Assembly: GCA_963674575.2 (NCBI GenBank)
Contig: CAXXQT010000002.1
Coordinates: forward strand, 1,550,001 to 1,614,000
Length of the DNA stretch: 64,000 nucleotides
Direction of reading: 5' to 3'
Source: JAAYAY01 sp963674575
GTDB lineage: Bacteria > Planctomycetota > Planctomycetia > Pirellulales > Thermoguttaceae
Below are positions 16,950 through 25,187 of this stretch, one piece after another. How positions within the stretch are numbered: the first letter of the stretch is position 1; each line of letters opens with the position of its first letter. Below the pieces are notes generated by a model. The model did no database searches. It was not told where the DNA came from and saw nothing but the letters and a program-made list of their open reading frames with translations. Both the position numbers and the translations under genes were made by a program.

Positions 16950-18242
16950 ATGTCGGATCACGACCAGCAAAACACGACATCCTCGACGGAGACCCGGGTA
17001 GCCGCCGTGCTCGGCCAGTTCGAGTCGGCCGGGGCCTTGAAGACGGCCGCCGAGAAGGTTCGCGACGAAGGATACCGCAAGTGGGACTCTCACAGCCCGT
17101 TCCCGATCCACGGAATGGAACGGGCCATGGGGATTCGTCCCACGATCCTCCCATGGCTCGTTTTCGGGGCCGGCGTGACCGGAGCCATCGTCGCCATGCT
17201 GCTCCAGTGGTGGACGAACGCCGTCGACTACCCCTTCCTGATCAGCGGCAAGCCGTACTTCAGCGTGCCCGCCAATATCCCGATTGCCTTCGAATTGATC
17301 ATCCTGTTCAGTGCGCTGACGGCCTTCGGCGGCGCGTTGGTTCTCAACCAACTTCCCCAGTTTCGGCATCCGGTGTTTGAGAGCGAGGCCTTTCGCCGCG
17401 CCACGTCGGACGGGTTCTTCATTTCCATTGAGGCGGCGGATTCCAGGTTCAACGAACAGAAGACGGTCGCGTTTCTGGAGTCGATCGGCGCCAAGGTGGA
17501 TGTCTGCCGCGTTGCGGCGCAAAAACCGGCCATCCCAAAGGCGATCCCGTGGGCGATCGTGTTTCTCGTCACCCTGGCCTTCCTGCCGCCGCTGGGCGTG
17601 GCGTGGTACCGGGCGTCGACGAAACGGCTTCCCCGCATCCATCCGCTCCACGACATGGCCTTCCAGCCAAAATACAAAGCGCAGGCGGAAAACGACCTTT
17701 TTGCCGATCATCGCTCCATGCGGCCGCCCGTGGCCGGCACGATCGCCCAGGGGCAACTCATGCTGGATACAAAGTTCTTCCAGGGCAAGGATGACGACGG
17801 CAACTATGTGACGGAACTGCCCCTTCCCGTCGATCGTGGACTCATGATGCGAGGCCGCGAGCGGTTCAACATTTATTGTGCCCCCTGCCATGGTCTCAGC
17901 GGCGGCATGCCCGAGGGACTCGGCGAGGGAGGAGACCCGAAGGACTGGGACGGTATGGTGACCATTCGGGCCAGCGCCCGGGCTTTGACGGGCGACGGGA
18001 CCTGGACGCCGCCACGAGTCCTGCACGGCAAGTACGTACAGGATCAGCCGGATGGGAAGCTGTTTGAAACCATCACGGCCGGAGTCAACAACCAGGGGAT
18101 TCAGACGATGCCGGGCTACGACAAGCAGATCCCGGTCAAGGACCGCTGGGCGATCATCCTTTACTTGAGAGCCTTGGGGCGCAGCCAGAACGCCTCCGAG
18201 GCCGACGTGCCCGAGACGGAGAGGGCGGCGCCCGCGAATTGA
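16950..18242 (+). CDS. actDE: Alternative complex III subunits D and E fused: membrane subunit plus monoheme cytochrome c
   Basis: A 430-residue fusion. Residues about 15-185 are ActD (DUF3341): an N-terminal cytoplasmic region with A-V-L-G-Q-F-E-S-A, two transmembrane helices (about 66-90 and 106-128) and a soluble segment. A third hydrophobic helix (about 194-214) leads to an ActE-like cytochrome c with heme site C-A-P-C-H at 310-314 and a probable axial Met in T-M-P-G-Y-D near residue 388. In other lineages actD and actE are separate genes and ActE is a lipoprotein; here the linker helix replaces the lipid anchor. The fused cytochrome would pass electrons towards the caa3 oxidase encoded downstream. 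Confidence 0.88.
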   Translation: MSDHDQQNTTSSTETRVAAVLGQFESAGALKTAAEKVRDEGYRKWDSHSPFPIHGMERAMGIRPTILPWLVFGAGVTGAIVAMLLQWWTNAVDYPFLISGKPYFSVPANIPIAFELIILFSALTAFGGALVLNQLPQFRHPVFESEAFRRATSDGFFISIEAADSRFNEQKTVAFLESIGAKVDVCRVAAQKPAIPKAIPWAIVFLVTLAFLPPLGVAWYRASTKRLPRIHPLHDMAFQPKYKAQAENDLFADHRSMRPPVAGTIAQGQLMLDTKFFQGKDDDGNYVTELPLPVDRGLMMRGRERFNIYCAPCHGLSGGMPEGLGEGGDPKDWDGMVTIRASARALTGDGTWTPPRVLHGKYVQDQPDGKLFETITAGVNNQGIQTMPGYDKQIPVKDRWAIILYLRALGRSQNASEADVPETERAAPAN

Positions 18243-18335
18243 GAGACCCTGACAGAACGAGTGAGTTTCCCACGGGCAGCGGCCTACGCAATGCGTCGGC
18301 GTGATAGCGGCTCTAAGAACGAAGACGGTAGAACC

Positions 18336-19562
18336 ATGCAGGATAGCGGGTCGGCAAATCAACCGAGCGACGCCCCAACTTGCCGCGTGTCGGCTCCGCG
18401 GGGGTTCAAGCTTGCCACAACGCTTGGCGGGGCAGGCCTGGCCCTGGCCCTGCTGCTGGCCGTGGCCAGCGACGGCGGCCTGCGCCACTTCTACTACTCC
18501 TACCTGGCGAACTTCGCGTTCTATTTGAGTATCTCCCTGGGGGCGTTGTCCTTCGTGGCCTTGCAGCATGTCACGCGAGCCGGCTGGAGCGTGACCGTTC
18601 GCCGTTTGAACGAGATCCTCGCGGCCAACATGCCCTTGCTGGCGATCATGTTCATCCCCCTTGCCATTTCGCTGTTTCTCCATTCGAGCGGGCCCTACGT
18701 GTGGGCCGATCCCCAGGTAGTCGCGGAAAGCCCGGTCGTGCAGCACAAGACGCCGTATCTGAACGTGCCGTTCTTCCTGGCCCGGGCCGTGATCTACCTG
18801 GGGCTCTGGATCTGGATGGCACGGTTCTTCTTCACGCGATCGGTCCGGCAGGATGTCACCGGCGATCCGAGTCTGACCGTGCAGATGGAGCGTTTCAGTG
18901 GACCGATCATTCTGCTGTTCGCCCTGACGACGACCTTCGCATCGTTCGACTGGCTCATGTCGCTCCAGCCGGATTGGTTCAGTTCGATCTACGGCGTCTA
19001 TTACTACAGCGGCGCCACGGTGGGAGGCCTCGCCGCCGTGATCCTGGCGGCGATGTTCGCGCAACGGGCCGGGTACGCGACCGAGGCCATCACCACGGAA
19101 CATTACCACGACATGGGCAAACTCCTCTTCGGCTTCGTCGTGTTCTGGGGCTATATCGCCTTTTCCCAGTACATGCTGATCTGGTACGCCAACATCCCGG
19201 AGGAGACGACGTGGTACCTGGCCCGGCAGAAGCCGGCATGGCTGGTCTTCTCGGTCGTACTTCTGGTGGGCCACCTGTTCATTCCCTTTCTCGGCATGAT
19301 CTCCCGAGAAGTGAAGCGGCGGAAAGTTCTGCTGGGATTCTGGTGTGTCTGGCTGCTGGTCTTTCACTGGCTGGACATGGTCTACCTGGTGATGCCCTCG
19401 TTGACGACGGACCATTTCCCCTTGGGTCTGATCGACGTGTGCCTGCTGGTCGGGCTCGGGGGCCTCTATGTGGGCGGCGTGTTGCGTTTGGCCCAAGGCA
19501 TCTCCGTCGTGCCCGTCAAGGATCCTCGTCTTGGCGAGGCGTTGGTATTTGAAAATCTGTGA
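18336..19562 (+). CDS. actF: Alternative complex III subunit F, NrfD-like membrane protein
   Basis: A 408-residue membrane protein with about ten helices, the second quinol-binding-type subunit of alternative complex III. Typical features are the A-N-M-P-L-L-A-I-M-F-I-P-L segment, the F-A-S-F-D-W-L-M-S-L-Q-P-D-W-F-S-x-I-Y-G-V-Y-Y motif near residue 205, H-D-M-G-K-L-L-F-G-F near residue 255, and F-S-Q-Y-M-L-I-W-Y-A-N-I-P-E-E-T near 274. The start is uncertain: ATG 18336, ATG 18291 and GTG 18261 are in frame and none has a strong ribosome site; 18336 gives the length closest to the family. The stop overlaps the next start (GTGA at 19559-19562). Confidence 0.88.
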   Translation: MQDSGSANQPSDAPTCRVSAPRGFKLATTLGGAGLALALLLAVASDGGLRHFYYSYLANFAFYLSISLGALSFVALQHVTRAGWSVTVRRLNEILAANMPLLAIMFIPLAISLFLHSSGPYVWADPQVVAESPVVQHKTPYLNVPFFLARAVIYLGLWIWMARFFFTRSVRQDVTGDPSLTVQMERFSGPIILLFALTTTFASFDWLMSLQPDWFSSIYGVYYYSGATVGGLAAVILAAMFAQRAGYATEAITTEHYHDMGKLLFGFVVFWGYIAFSQYMLIWYANIPEETTWYLARQKPAWLVFSVVLLVGHLFIPFLGMISREVKRRKVLLGFWCVWLLVFHWLDMVYLVMPSLTTDHFPLGLIDVCLLVGLGGLYVGGVLRLAQGISVVPVKDPRLGEALVFENL

Positions 19563-19984
19563 ACGCAAGTGCGACAGTGCCCATGAGCGATCGAAGCGAC
19601 ATCAACGCCGTCCAAATCAGCCTGATCGGAGGGCTCGGCATCGTGGTGACGGTGGTCCTGGCACTGGCGGCGGCCGTTTCCTATTTCACGGTCGCTGCGC
19701 GGGTCAAGCAGTCACGCAGCGATGAGGCGGCCGTTCGAATTCAACACGAGGTCGACCAGATCAAGAGCGGCACGCCGGTGGCCGAGCCCTGGCTTAACGC
19801 GGACCTTCAGCATGCCACCCAAGAGACTCAGCTCGCCGGATACGCCCGCCGTACAATTGATCAGGACGACGGTTCCCAACGAATCGTCTACGCGATTCCG
19901 ATCAACCAGGCGATGGAGTCGGTTCTGAAAGACCTGCCTGGCTCCCACTCACAAGGAGCACCTCCGAAGGAGGTTGGACCATGA
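19559..19984 (+). CDS. Small single-helix membrane protein in the respiratory cluster
   Basis: A 141-residue protein (133 if the ATG at 19583 is used). The GTG at 19559 overlaps the actF stop, and the stop overlaps the sco ATG (ATGA at 19981-19984), so it is tightly built into the operon. One transmembrane helix (about residues 22-46, many Val, Ala and Leu) is followed by a soluble domain of about 90 residues. That domain ends in the motif I-P-I-N-Q-A-M-E-S-V, which in my recollection recurs in planctomycete act clusters. No heme, copper or iron-sulfur motif. It could be an accessory or assembly subunit of alternative complex III or of the oxidase; this rests on position only. Confidence 0.7.
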   Translation: MNASATVPMSDRSDINAVQISLIGGLGIVVTVVLALAAAVSYFTVAARVKQSRSDEAAVRIQHEVDQIKSGTPVAEPWLNADLQHATQETQLAGYARRTIDQDDGSQRIVYAIPINQAMESVLKDLPGSHSQGAPPKEVGP

Positions 19985-20841
19985 GACATTTCGGAACAGG
20001 AAAGGCGCTGGCAGTAATCCTCGTCCTGCTCGCCACAACCGTTGCGGTACGTGCGGAACGCAAGGAAGCGGCCCCCGAAGAGATTCAGGACGTGGGCGTG
20101 GACGAGCACCCGGACGTCCAGATTCCGCTGGACCTGCCCTTCGTGGATTCGAATGGGCAAAAAGTCCGCCTGGGCGATCTCTTCGACGGGAAGACGCCGG
20201 TCATTCTCACGCTCAACTACTCGAACTGCCCCATGCTTTGCAGCCTGCAACTCACCGGGCTATTTGAGGGACTCCAAGGTGTCGATTGGAACCTGGGAGA
20301 CCAGTATCGGATGGTCACCGTGAGCATCGACCCGGAGGAGAAGCCGGAACGCGCGGAGGCCACCAAAGAGAAGTACCTGACGATTTATGGGCGGCCGAAC
20401 GTGGCCGACGGCTGGCACTGCCTAACCGGAAGCGACACCAACATCCACAAGTTGGCCGATGCGGTTGGCTTCCGTTACGCCTACCTTCCAGAGACAAAGG
20501 AATACGCCCACGCGGCAGTCACGATGGTCTGCACCCCCGACGGGCGGATGTCTCGCTACCTGTACGGGGTCGAGTACCCTCCGCAGACGGTGCGGCTCGC
20601 CCTTCTGGAAGCCTCGCAGGGCAAAATCGGCACCACCATGGACAAGGTTCTGCTCTTCTGTTTCCAGTACGACGAAACCGCCGGCCGTTATGGTCCGTCC
20701 GCGGTCAAGATCATGCAGGCAGGCGGCGTCCTCACGCTCATGTTTCTTGGAGGACTGTTGGGGATCTATTGGCTCCGCGAGTGGAGCAAGGCTCGCCATC
20801 CGGAAGCAGTGTCCGAAGGTAAGAGTCTTCCCCAAACCTAG
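19981..20841 (+). CDS. Sco1/SenC-type copper chaperone for cytochrome oxidase
   Basis: A 286-residue thioredoxin-fold protein that delivers copper to the CuA site of oxidase subunit II in the periplasm. Copper ligands are visible: C-P-M-L-C near residue 78 (C-x3-C) and the distal His in E-Y-A-H-A-A near residue 178. A signal peptide covers about residues 1-25; a second hydrophobic helix near residues 243-265, just before the C-terminus, should anchor the protein. The ATG at 19981 has an excellent AAGGAGG site and overlaps the previous stop. Position directly before the CuA subunit gene supports the role. Confidence 0.92.
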   Translation: MRHFGTGKALAVILVLLATTVAVRAERKEAAPEEIQDVGVDEHPDVQIPLDLPFVDSNGQKVRLGDLFDGKTPVILTLNYSNCPMLCSLQLTGLFEGLQGVDWNLGDQYRMVTVSIDPEEKPERAEATKEKYLTIYGRPNVADGWHCLTGSDTNIHKLADAVGFRYAYLPETKEYAHAAVTMVCTPDGRMSRYLYGVEYPPQTVRLALLEASQGKIGTTMDKVLLFCFQYDETAGRYGPSAVKIMQAGGVLTLMFLGGLLGIYWLREWSKARHPEAVSEGKSLPQT

Positions 20842-20874
20842 AATGCCGGCGCCCAGGATTTCAGGCGAAGTGAT

Positions 20875-21876
20875 ATGGTTGATTTTTCCGTGAACACCTT
20901 TTCGAGCCTCGCGGGGATTCCGCTGGCGGACCTTTCCGGCGGTGGATCGTTCTGGCTTCCGCCTCCCGAGTCCGTGTCGGCCTGGGCGGTCGACAACGTG
21001 TTTTACTACATCATGTACTTGTCCTACTTCTTCTTCGCCCTGATCTTTGCCGTGCTCGTGCTCTTCGTGGTGCGTTATCGGCGTCGACCGGGCGTGGAAC
21101 CCGTCAAGACTGCCACCCACAGCCTGACCCTGGAAGCGGTCTGGAGCCTGATCCCCCTGGGGCTCGTGATCGTCATGTTCTACATGGGATTTGTGGGCTA
21201 CGTGGAACTGCGGTCCCCGCCCGAGCAGGCCTACGAAATCCTCGTTTCGGCGAGGAAATGGTCGTGGCAGTTCACCTACCCGGACGGAACCATGTCCACA
21301 GACCTCCACGTGCCCGTGGATGAGCCGGTGCGGCTGGTCATGTCGAGCGAGGATGTGATTCACAGCCTTTCCATCCCGGCCTTTCGCGTGAAGATGGACG
21401 TCGTGCCGGGCCGGTACACCCGGACGTGGTTCCAGGCCAAGCAGACGGGCAAGTACGACCTGTATTGCACCGAGTATTGCGGAACGGGCCATTCCGACAT
21501 GCTTGCCTCGGTGGTCGTCCACGAGCCGGGCGATTTCGACACCTGGCTGGCCGAGGCGGGCGACATCCTGGGCAGCAGCGCCACGCCGGTCGAGGCGGGC
21601 GAGAAGTTGTTCCGAATCCACGGATGCGGTTCCTGTCACTCAACCGATGGGACGCCCCGAGTCGGCCCGTCCCTCAAGGGGATCATTGGCGAGACGCACC
21701 GTTTTGAAGACGGCAGCAGCGCCAAGGTGGACGAAACCTACATCCGCCAGTCGGTGCTCGAGCCCGGGGCGAAGGTTCGGCAGGGCTTCAAGAACCAGAT
21801 GCCCACTTACAAAGGGCGTCTGAGCGACGCAGAAATCACGGCCTTGATCCAGTATCTCAAATCCCTCAGCAAGTAG
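20875..21876 (+). CDS. coxB: caa3-type cytochrome c oxidase subunit II with fused cytochrome c
   Basis: A 333-residue protein. Two transmembrane helices (about residues 40-65 and 84-106) precede a cupredoxin domain with the CuA motif C198-T-E-Y-C202-G-T-G-H-S-D-M and the upstream His in D-V-I-H-S-L. The C-terminus carries a class I cytochrome c domain with heme site C-G-S-C-H at 251-255 and the likely axial Met in N-Q-M-P-T near residue 307. The fused cytochrome defines the caa3 subtype and accepts electrons from ActE or ActA, so no soluble cytochrome c is required. Copper is supplied by the adjacent Sco protein. The ATG at 20875 is 34 bp after sco. Confidence 0.94.
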   Translation: MVDFSVNTFSSLAGIPLADLSGGGSFWLPPPESVSAWAVDNVFYYIMYLSYFFFALIFAVLVLFVVRYRRRPGVEPVKTATHSLTLEAVWSLIPLGLVIVMFYMGFVGYVELRSPPEQAYEILVSARKWSWQFTYPDGTMSTDLHVPVDEPVRLVMSSEDVIHSLSIPAFRVKMDVVPGRYTRTWFQAKQTGKYDLYCTEYCGTGHSDMLASVVVHEPGDFDTWLAEAGDILGSSATPVEAGEKLFRIHGCGSCHSTDGTPRVGPSLKGIIGETHRFEDGSSAKVDETYIRQSVLEPGAKVRQGFKNQMPTYKGRLSDAEITALIQYLKSLSK

Positions 21877-21919
21877 GGAACGCACACCGCGGATCCCGAT
21901 TTCCCAAACACGGAATACG

Positions 21920-23590
21920 ATGGCAACGACAGTCGACGGCAACATCACAGACCTCCCGGCCGATGGGACGCCGGTCAACTATCTGAACTGCGACCATGGG
22001 ATTCGTTCGTGGGTCTTCACGCTGGACCACAAGCGGATCGGCGTGATGTACCTGATCTCGATCATGGCGTCGTTGGGTCTCGGGGGCCTGATGGCCATGC
22101 TCATGCGTGCCGAGTTGGCCCATCCGGGGCAGCAGCTCTTTGATGAAAACACGTACAACCAGTTGTTCACGCTCCACGGCGCTGTGATGGTGTTTCTGTT
22201 CATCATCCCGGGCATACCGGCGGCCCTAGGCAACTTCGTGCTCCCCATCATGCTGGGCGCTAAGGACGTGGCGTTTCCCCGCCTGAACCTGTTCAGCTAC
22301 CACCTCTGGGTCGTCGGCGCCTTGTTCTTCATCCTGGCCCTGACCACGGGAGGGCTCGATACCGGCTGGACCCTTTACGTGCCCTACGCCCTGCACAGCG
22401 ACACCCGTGTTTTGACGGCAGGTATGGGAGCGTTCATCCTGGGATTCAGCTCGATTTTTACAGGGGTCAACTTCGTCGCCACGATCCACACGATGCGACC
22501 ACCGGGCATGACCTGGTTCAAAATGCCCCTGTTCCTCTGGGCCCTTTACGCAACCGCCATTATCCAGGTCCTCGCCACGCCGGTTCTCGGAATCACGCTG
22601 CTGTTGCTTTCGGCAGAGATTTTGCTGGGGATCGGCATCTTCGATCCGACCCGGGGCGGAGATCCGATCCTCTTCCAGCACTTCTTCTGGTTCTACTCCC
22701 ATCCGGCCGTTTATATCATGATCCTGCCGGCCATGGGCATCATCAGCGAAGTGATCCCCACGTTCAGCCGCAAGCATATCTTCGGCTACCATCTGATTGC
22801 CTATTCCAGCGTGGCCATCGCCCTGTTCGGCTTCCTGGTCTGGGGACACCACATGTTCGTCAGCAGCCAGTCCCAATTGGCCGCCACGATCTTCAGCCTG
22901 CTCACGTTCAGTGTTTCGATCCCCTCGGCCATCAAGGTGTTCAACTGGCTGGCCACGATGTACAAGGGGTCGATCGCGCTGGACACGCCCATGGTCTATT
23001 CCCTGTCGTTTATTCTCCTGTTCGGCATCGGCGGGCTGACGGGATTGTTCCTGGCCACGCTTTCGACCGACGTCCAGTTGCACGACACCTACTTCGTGGT
23101 CGCCCATTTCCACTACACGATGATGGGAGGTACGCTGATCGCATTCCTGGCAGGCCTCCACTACTGGTGGCCCAAGATGACGGGACGCATGTACAACGAG
23201 TTCTGGGGCCGCCTGTGCGCCGTGGCTGTCTTCTTCGGCTTCAACCTGACCTTCTTCCCCCAGTTCGTCATGGGCAGTCGCGGGATGCCGCGCCGCTATC
23301 ACGACTACCCCGCCAAATTCGAGATCTTCCACTTCCTGTCGACGATGGGGTCGTTCCTCATGGGAATGGCCCTGCTGGGCGTGCTCCTTTACCTGCTCTA
23401 TTCGCTTTTCAAAGGCGCCCGGGCCCCGGCCAATCCCTGGGGCAGCGCCACCCTCGAATGGGAGTGCAGCAGTCCGCCCCCCAAAGAAAACTTTGCCGAA
23501 ACACCCACCGTCTCCGACCCCTACGACTACGACCCCATCAAATACGACGCAGAAAAGCACTGCTACCATCGAATTCCCAATGTCGAATGA
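21920..23590 (+). CDS. coxA: Cytochrome c oxidase subunit I (A2-type, caa3)
   Basis: A 556-residue, 12-helix catalytic subunit holding heme a and the heme a3-CuB centre. Metal ligands are visible in L-H-G-A-V-M-V-F (helix II), V-W-G-H-H-M-F (CuB) and H-D-T-Y-F-V-V-A-H-F-H-Y (heme ligands). Helix VI reads Y-S-H-P-A-V near residues 259-264: the usual Glu of G-H-P-E-V is absent and the Tyr-Ser pair is present, which defines the A2 subfamily found in Rhodothermus and Thermus caa3 oxidases. Reduces O2 to water and pumps protons. The last residues and the stop codon fall in a dispersed intergenic repeat (see 23573-23700). Confidence 0.95.
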   Translation: MATTVDGNITDLPADGTPVNYLNCDHGIRSWVFTLDHKRIGVMYLISIMASLGLGGLMAMLMRAELAHPGQQLFDENTYNQLFTLHGAVMVFLFIIPGIPAALGNFVLPIMLGAKDVAFPRLNLFSYHLWVVGALFFILALTTGGLDTGWTLYVPYALHSDTRVLTAGMGAFILGFSSIFTGVNFVATIHTMRPPGMTWFKMPLFLWALYATAIIQVLATPVLGITLLLLSAEILLGIGIFDPTRGGDPILFQHFFWFYSHPAVYIMILPAMGIISEVIPTFSRKHIFGYHLIAYSSVAIALFGFLVWGHHMFVSSQSQLAATIFSLLTFSVSIPSAIKVFNWLATMYKGSIALDTPMVYSLSFILLFGIGGLTGLFLATLSTDVQLHDTYFVVAHFHYTMMGGTLIAFLAGLHYWWPKMTGRMYNEFWGRLCAVAVFFGFNLTFFPQFVMGSRGMPRRYHDYPAKFEIFHFLSTMGSFLMGMALLGVLLYLLYSLFKGARAPANPWGSATLEWECSSPPPKENFAETPTVSDPYDYDPIKYDAEKHCYHRIPNVE

Positions 23591-23700
23591 CGAATGTCGA
23601 ATGCTTCGTAAGGGACGTCGCGGAACCAAGTTTTGAGCCTTTCTTCTTTCGCTTTTTGAATTTGTTTCGGATTTCGTTATTCGAGTTTCGGATTTTAACC
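23573..23700. repeat. Dispersed degenerate repeat inside the cox operon
   Basis: The coxA-coxC gap is much more AT-rich than its flanks. On one side it has overlapping copies of AATGTCGAATG / GACGAATGTCGAATG (23579-23603). On the other side is a run of GAATTTG, TTTCGGATTTCG and ATTCGAGTTTCGGATTTT (about 23654-23697). Such TTCG/CGAA-rich text is common between planctomycete genes. Its left end encodes the last residues of CoxA (R-I-P-N-V-E) and the stop. Confidence 0.6.
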
Positions 23701-23722
23701 CCCAGCATCTCCCCCCTTTACT

Positions 23723-24427
23723 ATGGTTTCCTCCAAGGACTTGGCGCACCACTTCGACACGCCCCGGCAGCAATTCAACGCGGGGAAGATCGGCATGTGG
23801 ATCTTCCTGGTGACGGAAATCCTGCTGTTCAGCGGGCTGTTCTGCGCCTACGTGGTGTATCGAGGCAATCATCCGGAAATCTTCGTCTACGCCCACCAGT
23901 ACCTCGACAAGAATCTCGGCGCCCTCAACACGGCCGTACTCATCTTCAGCAGCCTGACGATGGCCTGGGCGGTCCGAGCGGCCCAACTCGAACAGCAGCG
24001 AGCTCTGGTCGTGCTGCTCTCGATCACCTTGCTCTGTGGGTTCGTCTTTCTGGGCGTGAAGTCGATTGAGTATCAGCACAAGTGGCACGAAGGCCTGCTC
24101 TGGGCCAGCCGCTACAATCCTCAATCTCACGAGGGACAAGGGCATGAGACCCATGCAGGCGGCGACGCGGCGGAAGTGACAGCGGGAGACCACGACGAAG
24201 CCCCGAAGAACGTGGGCTTGTTTTTCAGCATCTATTTCCTGATGACGGGGCTGCATGGCATCCACGTAATTGCGGGAATGATTGCCATCGGATGGGTGCT
24301 GAACCGTGCGAGAAAGGGGCACTTCCACCGCAACTACTTCGGCCCGGTCGACTACGTGGGGCTCTACTGGCACCTGGTCGATCTCATTTGGATCTACTTG
24401 TTTCCCCTCCTGTACCTGATTCATTGA
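23723..24427 (+). CDS. coxC: Cytochrome c oxidase subunit III
   Basis: A 234-residue membrane protein with about five helices. Subunit III signatures include G-M-W-I-F-L-V-T-E-I-L-L-F-S-G-L-F near residue 30, L-F-F-S-I-Y-F-L-M-T-G-L-H-G-I-H-V near residue 170, and Y-W-H-L-V-D-L-I-W-I-Y-L-F-P-L at the C-terminus. It stabilises subunit I. A hydrophilic His/Glu/Gly/Ala-rich insertion (about residues 130-160) lies in the loop before helix IV and is longer than usual. It starts 132 bp after coxA, across the repeat, and ends 10 bp before coxD. Confidence 0.93.
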   Translation: MVSSKDLAHHFDTPRQQFNAGKIGMWIFLVTEILLFSGLFCAYVVYRGNHPEIFVYAHQYLDKNLGALNTAVLIFSSLTMAWAVRAAQLEQQRALVVLLSITLLCGFVFLGVKSIEYQHKWHEGLLWASRYNPQSHEGQGHETHAGGDAAEVTAGDHDEAPKNVGLFFSIYFLMTGLHGIHVIAGMIAIGWVLNRARKGHFHRNYFGPVDYVGLYWHLVDLIWIYLFPLLYLIH

Positions 24428-24437
24428 GGGACGCACG

Positions 24438-24803
24438 ATGGCCGAACCCGACGCCGCGTCTGCCCACGACGAACACGAGATCGCTCACGTCATGCCCCTT
24501 CCGGTGCTTCTGGGCGTGTTCGCCACGTTGATGGTGCTCACGTTCCTCACGGTAGCTGCCACGTGGGTCAACCTGGGATGGTTCAACCTGCCCATTGCGA
24601 TGGGGATTGCGACCGTGAAGGCCACCCTGGTAGCCCTCTACTTCATGCACCTTCGCTACGACCAGCCGATCAATGGGCTGGCATTTCTGACCGCCCTGGT
24701 CTTCGTGGCCGTGTTCATCCTGATCACGCTCCTGGACTCGTTTCAGTACCAGCCGGACGTGCAACTTTATCGGGATCAGAACCCTGTGAGCACATCTGAA
24801 TGA
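24438..24803 (+). CDS. coxD: Cytochrome c oxidase subunit IV
   Basis: A 121-residue protein of the caa3-type subunit IV family. A short His/Glu/Asp-rich N-terminus (D-E-H-E-I-A-H-V) precedes three helices (about residues 23-43, 50-72 and 81-103), with the family motif K-A-T-L-V-A-L-Y-F-M-H-L-R-Y-D near residue 62. It is a small structural subunit of the oxidase. Last gene of the respiratory cluster, followed directly by the 180-bp repeat. Confidence 0.9.
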   Translation: MAEPDAASAHDEHEIAHVMPLPVLLGVFATLMVLTFLTVAATWVNLGWFNLPIAMGIATVKATLVALYFMHLRYDQPINGLAFLTALVFVAVFILITLLDSFQYQPDVQLYRDQNPVSTSE

Positions 24804-24833
24804 TCGCGGAGAGGAGGCTATTCCGCTTCAGCC

Positions 24834-25186
24834 CGGCTGCTACCGTCGATTTCCGAGGAAACGTTGCAGCGACGGCAAACGGGTGATCTGCAGCCGGGCT
24901 TTTGAGGTCGTTGACAATTGAGAAGAAGAGCCGGGCTACCTCCGCTACTTCTGCGGAAAGGCTGCCCGGGTATGAGGTGGTCAATTCAAGAGCCCGGCTA
25001 CTCGGCAGCAGCTCGGCTGCTACCGTCGATTTCCGAGGAAACGTTGCAGCGACGGCAAACGGGTGATCTGCAGCTGGGCTTTTGAGGTCGTTGGCAATTG
25101 AGAAGAAGAGCCGGGCTACCTCCGCTACTTCTGCGGAAAGGCTGCCCGGGTATGAGGTGGTCAATTCAAGAGCCCGGCTACTCGGC
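24834..25186. repeat. Tandem 180-bp structured repeat, two copies
   Basis: Positions 24834-25006 recur at 25014-25186 with an exact 180-bp offset and about two base differences. Each copy can form two hairpins. In copy 1, AGCCCGGCTGC (24831-24841) pairs with GCAGCCGGGCT (24890-24900), followed by TTTT; AGCCGGGCT (24930-24938) pairs with AGCCCGGCT (24991-24999). In copy 2 both arms of the first stem differ by one base, yet every pair is kept as U-G or G-U wobble. The repeat fills the space between coxD and the convergent sixA-like gene, whose stop lies 2 bp beyond it. A minus-strand frame through it only translates the repeat twice. Likely a non-coding mobile or REP-like element. Confidence 0.85.
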
Positions 25187-25187
25187 T

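Noticed and set aside
16788..19568. A 926-codon open frame on the minus strand across actC-actF
   Set aside because: It is a mirror frame of GC-rich genes; it has a His/Gln/Arg/Gly-rich composition, no family motif and no ribosome site, while the plus strand carries clear act genes.
22226..24436. A 736-codon minus-strand frame across coxA-coxC
   Set aside because: Same reason: low-complexity composition opposite well-conserved oxidase subunits, and it crosses the intergenic repeat.
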